NCBI GenBank assembly: GCA_030524765.1
Contig: JAUNGA010000023.1
Location: 1-32,165 of the forward strand
Length of the DNA: 32,165 nucleotides
Direction: 5' to 3'
From: Bacteroidales bacterium
Lineage (GTDB): Bacteria; Bacteroidota; Bacteroidia; Bacteroidales; Muribaculaceae
Below, one piece after another: positions 25,617 to 32,165 of the stretch (the first letter of the stretch is position 1; the number at the start of each line of letters is the position of its first letter). Position numbers and translations under genes: made by a program. The notes under the pieces are model-generated. The model saw only the letters and a program-made list of their open reading frames with translations, was not told the DNA's origin and did no database searches.

Positions 25617-26588
25617 ATGAGACACAAGGCATTTTACAGATACAATCCTGTCACCGAGCGATACGACCGCGTCTACCCGTCACGATCAAGCCGATTGTGG
25701 GCTATGGTGAGCCAGTTTGCATGGGGTGCCATGGCGGCCACAGCCGTGATCACAGTGCTGTATCTGACAGTTGATTTTCCGCGTGAGCGTCGGCTGAAGC
25801 ATGAGAACGAGAAACTCCAAGACCAGGTCGGCACACTCAGTCGCCGATCTGACGAGGCATTGGCTGTGATGGAAGACATTGCCGCACGCGACAATAATTT
25901 CTACCGTGTGGTAATGCAGGCCGAACCGATGGGCGCGGCCGCACGATATGCCGGGCTTGAGCGTCAACGCAATTATGAAAGCCTTGATTCAATGGCCGAC
26001 TCAGAGCTGGTGCGCAATGTAACCGACAAGCTCGACCGCCTCGACAATATGATATACGCCCAGATAAAATCGTTTGATTTTCTGCGTCAACAGGCTGCCG
26101 AATCATCTGACCGTATCGCCCACATACCATCAATACAACCTGTATCTGAACGCGATATGCGCACCATGGCATCAGGTTATGGATACCGACGCGATCCGAT
26201 CTACGGCACTTCGAAATTTCACGAAGGCATGGATTTCTCGGCTCCACCCGGCACTCCTGTCTATGCGACAGGCGACGGGAAAGTACTTTCGGCCGGATGG
26301 AAGAGCGCCTATGGAAATTTGATAGAAATAGACCACGGATATAATTATGTGACACGCTTTGCCCATCTGTCTCAGATCCTCGTGACTCCAGGTCAGAGCG
26401 TCAAACGAGGCGACCTGATAGGTCGTGTGGGCAATACGGGCAAATCGACCGGCCCGCACCTGCACTACGAGGTGCGGTTGCGTGGCGAGCCACAGAATCC
26501 GGTCAACTACTATTTCATGGATCTAACTCCGGCTGAATATGACGAAATGATACGCCAGGCCGAGAACGCCGGCCACGTCATGGATTGA
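25617..26588 (+). CDS. Membrane-anchored M23-family metallopeptidase
   Basis: The 323-residue protein has one N-terminal membrane helix (about 32-52), a periplasmic coiled-coil stretch (about 55-90, and again near 125-160) and a C-terminal LytM/M23 domain (about 185-300). Zinc ligands are present: H202 and D206 in FHEGMDF, and HLH at 281-283 with H250 nearby, so it should be an active peptidoglycan endopeptidase rather than a degenerate EnvC/NlpD-type activator. It is divergent from alaS and followed 31 bases later by a MerR gene. Confidence 0.92.
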   Translation: MRHKAFYRYNPVTERYDRVYPSRSSRLWAMVSQFAWGAMAATAVITVLYLTVDFPRERRLKHENEKLQDQVGTLSRRSDEALAVMEDIAARDNNFYRVVMQAEPMGAAARYAGLERQRNYESLDSMADSELVRNVTDKLDRLDNMIYAQIKSFDFLRQQAAESSDRIAHIPSIQPVSERDMRTMASGYGYRRDPIYGTSKFHEGMDFSAPPGTPVYATGDGKVLSAGWKSAYGNLIEIDHGYNYVTRFAHLSQILVTPGQSVKRGDLIGRVGNTGKSTGPHLHYEVRLRGEPQNPVNYYFMDLTPAEYDEMIRQAENAGHVMD

Positions 26589-26619
26589 CACATTATCTAT
26601 ATATACCCTACAGCCATAC

Positions 26620-26955
26620 ATGGATACAATCGACAAAAAATACTACAAAATAAGCGAGGTGGCCACCCTGCTCGGGTTGCCCGCATCAACGCTACGGTTC
26701 TGGGAATCGAAATTCACCATTATTCATCCCCGGCGCAATGCCGGCGGTCTGCGTCTCTACACGCCGTCTGACATCGAGAAGATACGCATGATACACTTTC
26801 TGGTAAAAGAAAAAGGTCTCAAACTCGAGGCTGCCCAAGACCAATTGCGCAACAACACATCGGGCATCACCCGGCGCTTTGAGACGGTGGCCAGGCTACG
26901 TGAAATACGCGCCAGGCTTACCGGCATGCTCGACGCAATCGACAATCTGAAGTAA
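26620..26955 (+). CDS. MerR-family transcriptional regulator (short)
   Basis: The 111-residue protein is a MerR-type winged helix followed by a short helix. YYKISEVATLLGLPASTLRFWESKF is the helix-turn-helix and RRNAGGLRLYTPSDIEKIRMIHFLVKEKGL completes the DNA-binding domain. There is no C-terminal effector domain and no metal-binding cysteine pair, so it is not a mercury or copper sensor. No promoter is visible in the 31-base gap, so it is probably co-transcribed with the M23 gene. Target genes are unknown. Confidence 0.9.
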   Translation: MDTIDKKYYKISEVATLLGLPASTLRFWESKFTIIHPRRNAGGLRLYTPSDIEKIRMIHFLVKEKGLKLEAAQDQLRNNTSGITRRFETVARLREIRARLTGMLDAIDNLK

Positions 26956-27012
26956 GAGCTTATTCTTAAAGAATTTTAGTAGTTGAGCCGACGGCTTTAA
27001 CGAATATTTTTG

Positions 27013-27020
27013 TAACTTTG
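27013..27020 (+). promoter_or_regulatory. -7 box TAACTTTG for the SurA-like/OstA/MATE operon
   Basis: TAACTTTG fits TAnnTTTG and lies 35 bases before the ATG at 27055. The nearest TTG (26983-26985) is 27 bases away, too far for the normal spacing, so the -33 element is uncertain. A 13-base palindrome ATTCTTAAAGAAT lies at 26962-26974, just after the MerR stop; it lacks a T-tract and is not a convincing terminator. Confidence 0.6.
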
Positions 27021-27054
27021 TCGCCGACTATTTCATCACGGCCAATATACGTAT

Positions 27055-28413
27055 ATGAATTTAAAGACCACAATCGCATCACTCGCCCTCTGCACCGCAG
27101 GGATATGGGCAGTGGCGCAAAACAATATCATCGAAGAGGTTGCCTGGATCATCGGCGACGAGCCCATCTACAAATCAGAAATCGAACAGACCTATCAGGA
27201 CATGCAGCAAGACCGCACGCCAATCACCGGCGACCCTTACTGTGTGATACCTGAGCAGATTGCCGTCGAGCGTCTGTTCCTGCATCAGGCCGACCTTGAC
27301 ACTGTCGAGGTGACCGAGTCGATGGTCATGCAGCAGGTCGACGCACAGATGAATTATCTCATAGCCAACCTTGGTTCGCGCGAAAAAGTAGAACAATACT
27401 TCCGCAAGCCGTTCTACGAACTGCGAGAATATTATGCGACAAACATGCGCAACCGCTTCCGCGTAAACCAGGTAAAACAGAATCTCACCAAGAATGTCAA
27501 AATCACACCTGCCGAGGTGCGCCGCTACTTTCAGGAACTGCCCGATGACTCTATCCCCTACGTACCGCTGCAGGTAGAGGTGCAGATAGTGACACTCAAC
27601 CCGGTCATTCCACGTCAGGAAATAGACGACGTAAAGGCACGCCTGCGCGACTATGCCGACCGTGTCAACCGTGGCGAGGCCGATTTCTCGACACTTGCCA
27701 TTCTTTACTCAGAGGCACCTGAAGCCGTACGCGGCGGCGAGATCGGTTTCATGGGTCGCGGACAGCTCGTACCCGAGTATGCTGCTGTGGCATTCAATCT
27801 CAACGACCCGAAAAAAGTCTCAAAAATCGTCGAAACAGAATACGGATTCCATATCATACAGCTGATAGAGAAACGCGGCGACCGCATCAACACACGTCAT
27901 ATATTGCTGCGTCCGAAAGTCGCAGACAAGGACCTCACTGATGCCATCAACCGTCTTGACTCAGTGCGTACAGATATTGTCGACAACCACAAATTCACAT
28001 TCGAAGAGGCCGCACGGTATATATCGCAGGATAAAGACACCCACAATTCAAACGGTATAATGGTCAACTCGCAGACCGGTACCACCAGATTCGAGATGTC
28101 GCAGCTGCCACAGGAGATTGCCCGTGCAGTCGGATCAATGGAGGAAGGCGAAATCTCGGCACCATTTATCATGCGCGATCCTCAGCGCGACCGCGAGCGA
28201 GTGGCGATTGTCAAACTCACCCGTCGCATTCCCGCACATCAGGCCAACTTGTCTGACGACTATCAGCTCATCAAAGACATGTATGAGGAAGCCGCCAAAA
28301 ATAAAATTATACAGGATTGGTTACACGGCAAAATCCGCGATACATACGTGCGCATCGAGGACGGATGGCGCGGTTGCGACTTCCAATACGACGGTTGGAT
28401 AAAAACCAAATAA
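27055..28413 (+). CDS. SurA-like periplasmic peptidyl-prolyl isomerase chaperone
   Basis: The 452-residue protein has a signal peptide (about 1-21), a SurA-type N-terminal helical region (about 25-165) and two parvulin (PpiC) domains. The first, about 173-272, has FSTLAILYSEAPEAVRGGEIGFMGRGQLVPEY and ETEYGFHIIQL. The second, about 280-390, starts RINTRHILLRP and is more divergent. Its likely job is escorting outer-membrane proteins across the periplasm. It is followed seven bases later by an OstA-like gene, so envelope assembly is the shared theme. Confidence 0.93.
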   Translation: MNLKTTIASLALCTAGIWAVAQNNIIEEVAWIIGDEPIYKSEIEQTYQDMQQDRTPITGDPYCVIPEQIAVERLFLHQADLDTVEVTESMVMQQVDAQMNYLIANLGSREKVEQYFRKPFYELREYYATNMRNRFRVNQVKQNLTKNVKITPAEVRRYFQELPDDSIPYVPLQVEVQIVTLNPVIPRQEIDDVKARLRDYADRVNRGEADFSTLAILYSEAPEAVRGGEIGFMGRGQLVPEYAAVAFNLNDPKKVSKIVETEYGFHIIQLIEKRGDRINTRHILLRPKVADKDLTDAINRLDSVRTDIVDNHKFTFEEAARYISQDKDTHNSNGIMVNSQTGTTRFEMSQLPQEIARAVGSMEEGEISAPFIMRDPQRDRERVAIVKLTRRIPAHQANLSDDYQLIKDMYEEAAKNKIIQDWLHGKIRDTYVRIEDGWRGCDFQYDGWIKTK

Positions 28414-28420
28414 GACCGGA

Positions 28421-30193
28421 ATGAAATCCTCACGAAGGAGTTTCATAGCGTTGTGCGCAGCCGCACTCGCTCTGCCGCTGCTCTTCGGCAGCCGCCAGGC
28501 ACCGCGGCGGGCGACATTCACGCCACAGATACCGACGGCCAACCGAGCCGCCGGCAATCGTGTGTTTCTTGAGAAAGCCGACGTGCTGTACAAGACAGAA
28601 GCCGACTCTTTCATGGTAGTGTCGGGCAATGTCGAGTTCACCAAAGGTCCGATGATAATGCGGTGCGACAGCGCACACTATTTTCCCGGCAGCGAGTCGT
28701 TTGAGGCATTCGGAAATGTAAACATGCAGCAAGGCGATACTCTCTTTGTCTACGCCGACGAGCTAAATTATATCGGTCCTGAGGAAGTGGCTTATCTTTT
28801 TGCCGACTACGGCAAGAAAGTGCGCATGATCAATCGCGATGTCACTCTTGAGACAGATGTATTTACTTATGACCTGCGCACAGATGTAGGATATTATAAC
28901 GTGGGCGGAGTTCTGACAGACAAGCAAAACAGGCTCGTATCACAAGAAGGCGAATATCTGCCGGCGAGCAAAGATGCCAATTTTTATATCAACGTACATC
29001 TCAACTCGCTGTCTGACAAAGACACACTTGACATTTACACTGATTCGCTGTTTTACAATACCACGACTCATCTTGCCGAACTTTTCTCGCCAAGTACCGT
29101 CGTCAATGCCCGTGGCACCATCTACACTACCGACGGTCTCTATGACACTCAGCTCGACACTGCCGCGCTATACGCACGCTCTACTGTCGTATCGCCTGAG
29201 GGACGCAGCATGACTGCCGACACCATCTATTATGACCGTCCCGCCGGCATAGGCGAGTGTTTCGGCTCAATGGTGCTGGTCGACAGCGTACGAAGCGTCA
29301 TGCTCGAAGCCGATTACGGATTCTTCAATCAGCAGACCGACAGTGCCTATGCCACAGGCCACATGCTCATCAAGGAATACTCTGAGGGTGACACCCTATA
29401 TCTGCATGGCCGTCAGATCAATGCCTACCGTCTGTTTGACACGGTGGTCATACCGGCTATCCCGGCCGACACCATTGCCGATACCCCAGCCATCCCCGCA
29501 TCAAGCCGAGTCGACACCACCCATGTGGCAGATATTTTTCCGCGAGTGCGGTTCTATCGCTCAGATATGCAGGGAATCTGTGATTCAATGCGTGTCACCG
29601 AAGCCGACTCGATGCTGCGCATGTATGTCAGTCCGGTCATCTGGAGCGAGGAACGACAGATTTTCGGCAATATCATAGAGATACATTTCAACGACTCGAC
29701 AATGGACCGCGCACGTCTGCCCGAATTCGGGTTCAGCTCTCAGCGCGTAGCCGACGATTTCTACAACCAGATCTCAGGCAAGGAGATGATAGCATACTTT
29801 ACTGCCGGCGAGCTGAGCCGACTCGATATCAACGGCAACGTCGAGCTGATAATGTACCCCGAAGAACAAGACTCTACCGTCAACAAGATGGTCAATGCCC
29901 AGAGTTCGTTTCTCACCGCGAAATTCAAGGGTCGTGTCACCGAAATGATAAAAATGTGGCCCGAAACCACCGGTAGTGCCACTCCGCTGTTCCTGCTGCG
30001 TAAATCGATGTTGTTTCTGCCGAAATTCAGACTATACAACGGTGTGAGGCCACTATCACCATCAGATGTCATGATCATTCCGCGCGAGATGGACGAGCTG
30101 ATGGACGGCTCACCACGATTGTCGCAGTCGGCTCAACAGACCAAGGCTGCCGCTCCGATGCGTCACAGTCTGACGAACGAAACCTTAAAATAG
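28421..30193 (+). CDS. OstA/LptA-like lipopolysaccharide transport protein
   Basis: The 590-residue exported protein has a signal segment (about 1-24) and repeated OstA-type beta strands. VLYKTEADSFMVVSGNVEFTKGPMIMRCDSAHYF and later GRSMTADTIYYDRP are typical LptA/LptD-N repeats. It is far longer than E. coli LptA (~185 residues) and lacks an obvious LptD barrel, matching the large OstA-like proteins of Bacteroidetes. It probably forms part of the periplasmic path for lipopolysaccharide. The C-terminal part (about 380-590) is less recognisable. It lies between the SurA-like and MATE genes with gaps of 7 and 11 bases. Confidence 0.88.
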   Translation: MKSSRRSFIALCAAALALPLLFGSRQAPRRATFTPQIPTANRAAGNRVFLEKADVLYKTEADSFMVVSGNVEFTKGPMIMRCDSAHYFPGSESFEAFGNVNMQQGDTLFVYADELNYIGPEEVAYLFADYGKKVRMINRDVTLETDVFTYDLRTDVGYYNVGGVLTDKQNRLVSQEGEYLPASKDANFYINVHLNSLSDKDTLDIYTDSLFYNTTTHLAELFSPSTVVNARGTIYTTDGLYDTQLDTAALYARSTVVSPEGRSMTADTIYYDRPAGIGECFGSMVLVDSVRSVMLEADYGFFNQQTDSAYATGHMLIKEYSEGDTLYLHGRQINAYRLFDTVVIPAIPADTIADTPAIPASSRVDTTHVADIFPRVRFYRSDMQGICDSMRVTEADSMLRMYVSPVIWSEERQIFGNIIEIHFNDSTMDRARLPEFGFSSQRVADDFYNQISGKEMIAYFTAGELSRLDINGNVELIMYPEEQDSTVNKMVNAQSSFLTAKFKGRVTEMIKMWPETTGSATPLFLLRKSMLFLPKFRLYNGVRPLSPSDVMIIPREMDELMDGSPRLSQSAQQTKAAAPMRHSLTNETLK

Positions 30194-30204
30194 CATTCCG
30201 TAAA

Positions 30205-31662
30205 ATGGCCGACTTATCACTGATACAAGACGGCAAACCTATCACACGCCGTCAGCAGGCCATACTGACGGTGCAATTGTCTCTGCCCGCCATTCTGGCC
30301 CAACTGTCAAGCATACTCATGCAGTATATAGACGCCTCGATGGTAGGACGCCTGGGGGCCGACGGAGCGGCATCAGTGGGACTGATGAGCAGTTCGCTGT
30401 GGCTGTTCTGGGGACTTTGTTCGGCTGTTACGACCGGATTCTCAGTGCAAGTGGCCCACCGGTTGGGCGGTAAGGCTCCAGAGGAAGCACGTAAAGTGTT
30501 GCGCCAGGGCATCTCATCATGCCTGGCGTTCAGCATTGTCGTGACGGTGATCGGTCTGGCCATATCCCCGGAATTGCCGGTGTGGCTCGGCGGTACGCCC
30601 GATGTTACGGCCGACGCATCGGTTTATTTCATGACATTCGTAGCTGCACTACCAATGCTGACGATGAATTATCTCGGCGGTGGAATGCTGCGCAGCGCCG
30701 GTAACATGAAGGTGCCGAGTCTGCTCAACGGAGCCATGTGTCTGATGGATGTCGTTTTCAATTTTTTCTTGATATTCCCTACCCGCGACATCACCATCTT
30801 CGGCATCGGCCTGTCGATGCCCGGCGCCGGACTTGGAGTCTTCGGAGCCGCCCTCGGAACAGTATTGGCCGAAATCGTGACCGCATGCCTGATGATGTAT
30901 TATCTACTCGTCAGGCAACCCGATCTGTGCCTGCGTGGACGGCCGAGAGGCAGCTTCAGGCCCACACGGCCGGTATTGAGGCGTGCAGTCAGGATTGCCG
31001 CCCCGATGACACTCGAGCATGCCGTATTCTGTGGCGCACAGGTGATGATTACGGTGATTGTAGCACCCCTGGGTGTGATCGCTATCGCAGCAAATGCTTT
31101 TGCGGTGACTGCCGAGAGCCTATGCTATATGCCAGGTTTCGGCATCGGCGATGCGGCAACCACTCTTGTCGGTCAAAGCTATGGCGCAGGCCGTCGTGAT
31201 CTGGTCGTGGGATTCTGTCACATGACCGTCGGGCTGGGTATTGCCGTAATGACCGCCATGGGTGCGATACTATACTTTGCCGCACCCATGATGATGGATA
31301 TCATGACCACTGTAGAGCCGATACGGGCGCTGGGTGTCGAAGTACTACGTATCGAGGCTTTTGCAGAACCGCTGTATGCGGCGTCAATCGTGGCATATGG
31401 CGCTTTTGTTGGCGTTGGTGACACTATGTTGCCTGCCGTAATGAATTTTGGCAGCATCTGGGCCGTGCGTATCCCCCTTGCGGCTATAATGGCCCCGACA
31501 ATGGGTTTGCGCGGAGTATGGATTGCGATGGCTGTCGAACTGTGCTTCCGCGGTGCTATATTTCTGTGGCGCATGTGGTCGCGCAAATGGCTGCCGAGGC
31601 ATCCGGCCACAACTGAGGTCGTTCCGATCAACGACACCCCATCAGACGAGCCGACCTATTGA
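30205..31662 (+). CDS. MATE-family multidrug/cation antiporter
   Basis: The 485-residue protein has about twelve membrane helices and the two-bundle MATE layout. LSLPAILAQLSSILMQYIDASMVGRLGADGAASVGL opens the first half, and the second half begins near APMTLEHAVFCGAQVMITVIV with GFGIGDAATTLVGQSYGAGRRD. It exports an organic cation or drug using a sodium or proton gradient; the substrate is unknown. It is eleven bases behind the OstA-like gene, so it probably belongs to the same operon. Confidence 0.93.
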   Translation: MADLSLIQDGKPITRRQQAILTVQLSLPAILAQLSSILMQYIDASMVGRLGADGAASVGLMSSSLWLFWGLCSAVTTGFSVQVAHRLGGKAPEEARKVLRQGISSCLAFSIVVTVIGLAISPELPVWLGGTPDVTADASVYFMTFVAALPMLTMNYLGGGMLRSAGNMKVPSLLNGAMCLMDVVFNFFLIFPTRDITIFGIGLSMPGAGLGVFGAALGTVLAEIVTACLMMYYLLVRQPDLCLRGRPRGSFRPTRPVLRRAVRIAAPMTLEHAVFCGAQVMITVIVAPLGVIAIAANAFAVTAESLCYMPGFGIGDAATTLVGQSYGAGRRDLVVGFCHMTVGLGIAVMTAMGAILYFAAPMMMDIMTTVEPIRALGVEVLRIEAFAEPLYAASIVAYGAFVGVGDTMLPAVMNFGSIWAVRIPLAAIMAPTMGLRGVWIAMAVELCFRGAIFLWRMWSRKWLPRHPATTEVVPINDTPSDEPTY

Positions 31663-31710
31663 CACTGACACGGCTCTTTCATTTAAGGCAAAAGTAACGT
31701 CGTAGATCCC

Positions 31711-31737
31711 TTATCCGGTTCACTGCGAATCGGGTAA
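31711..31737 (+). terminator. Stem-loop downstream of the MATE gene
   Basis: TTATCCGGTTC (31711-31721) and GAATCGGGTAA (31727-31737) pair over 11 positions, including two G-T wobbles, around the loop ACTGC. It lies 49 bases after the MATE stop. On the plus strand only AAATACTT follows, so there is no classic T-tract and termination strength is doubtful. It may instead be a flank of the neighbouring insertion element. Confidence 0.4.
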
Positions 31738-31793
31738 AAATACTTACAGCTGTATGTCAGGCCGTTACTATCTTGTCAAACATGCAATTTTTG
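31738..31793. other. Probable junction between host DNA and the ISAs1-type element
   Basis: No ORF lies here. The transposase stop is at 31794-31796, and the element must end to the left of it. The stretch starting CAGGCCGTTACTATC near 31758 is where I would look for the terminal inverted repeat. The opposite end is outside the window, so neither the repeat nor a target duplication can be verified. Confidence 0.3.
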
Positions 31794-32165
31794 TCATTTT
31801 TGTGATAAGAAACGCATCAGCAAGGTAAAGCTCATTGATATGCGCCTCATAATAGCGGCCATACCCAAGTTTTTGTCTGAGCGTTTTTTGCGGAGCCTTT
31901 TCCATATTGAGAACACAGAGTAGACAAGTCTCTGTATTGTGTCGAGATTGCGGGCGGATCTTGGGAACTTGCGTTTCACCTTGTCCTGCAAAAGATTGAC
32001 GTCAAGACCCCAGTGCATACTTTCTATCGACCAGTGGTTGCGCACTATCGTTCCAAACATCGGTGTGTTTGTGGACAGACTGCTCACATACAGGCGTTTT
32101 TCAGTGGCGTACGCACCTGTTGACTTTTTTATTGTGAGTGACTCATATTCAATGATTGTCATGTT
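31794..32165 (-). mobile_element. ISAs1-family transposase, C-terminal part, cut by window end
   Basis: At least 123 codons are open from the window edge to a TGA at 31794-31796. The segment IVRNHWSIESMHWGLDVNLLQDKVKRK followed by ARNLDTIQRLVYSVF is the C-terminal signature of ISAs1-type DDE transposases, including the acidic residue of the catalytic triad in HWSIE. The frame is still open at base 32165, so the apparent start at 32162 is only an internal methionine. Whether the full copy is intact is not visible. The element lies tail-to-tail with the MATE gene, in the spacer, and interrupts no gene in view. Confidence 0.85.

Noticed and set aside
31689..31696. Minus-strand TACTTTTG box behind the MATE gene
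   Set aside because: It matches TAnnTTTG but would drive an antisense transcript into the MATE 3' end, has no TTG at -33 and precedes no ORF.
1..32165. CRISPR arrays, tRNA or rRNA genes, riboswitches, invertible promoters, toxin-antitoxin pairs
   Set aside because: I looked through the intergenic stretches and saw no spaced direct repeats, cloverleaf-like sequence, conserved riboswitch core or long inverted repeats flanking a promoter. Small structured RNAs could still be missed by eye.

Overview
The window looks like chromosomal DNA from an anaerobic member of the Bacteroidota, most likely order Bacteroidales; Muribaculaceae or a close relative is my inference from base composition near 50% GC and protein style. 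Supporting signs are the Bacteroidetes-type -7 box TAnnTTTG in front of most transcription units, class III ribonucleotide reductase (nrdDG), a menaquinone cluster, an OstA-like lipopolysaccharide export protein and a SurA-like chaperone. All genes but the last read as intact housekeeping or envelope genes. The one mobile element is a partial ISAs1-type transposase at the right edge.

Layout. (1) 240-938 (+): Crp/Fnr-type regulator, converging on and overlapping menE. (2) 922-5401 (-): menD-menB-menC-menE, the middle of menaquinone synthesis. (3) 5485-11232 (+): a POTRA-less Omp85-type barrel, an overlapping EptA-like phosphoethanolamine transferase, then nrdD-nrdG from its own promoter. (4) 11213-18712 (-): a very compact six-gene chain ftsY-rimO-menF-SGNH-SGNH-MBOAT in which every junction overlaps by 1-8 bases. 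It ends with an O-acyl transfer module (one MBOAT protein and two exported SGNH proteins). (5) 18833-19297 (-): a four-helix DUF4405-type protein with a diheme-like histidine pattern, divergent from an NfsA-like nitroreductase at 19395-20159 (+). (6) 20169-25476 (-): alaS, exported esterase, recF, DUF721/DciA-like protein and hotdog thioesterase, tightly packed. (7) 25617-31662 (+): M23 peptidase and MerR regulator, then SurA-like PPIase, OstA-like protein and MATE transporter. (8) 31794-32165 (-): C-terminal part of an ISAs1-type transposase running off the window.

How the genes fit together. MenF (isochorismate synthase) and MenD-B-C-E cover most of the route from chorismate to DHNA-CoA but sit in two operons about 10 kb apart. 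MenH, MenA and MenG are not in the window. The hotdog thioesterase at 20169 is a possible but unproven DHNA-CoA hydrolase. Envelope functions recur: barrel, pEtN transferase, MBOAT/SGNH glycan acylation, M23 peptidase, SurA and OstA.

The most interesting candidates are the MBOAT-SGNH-SGNH module fused onto the ftsY-rimO-menF transcription unit, the DUF4405 protein with two His-x13-His helices, and the overlapping barrel/pEtN-transferase pair. I found no CRISPR array, tRNA, rRNA, prophage or toxin-antitoxin system. No gene-free stretch exceeds 300 bases.
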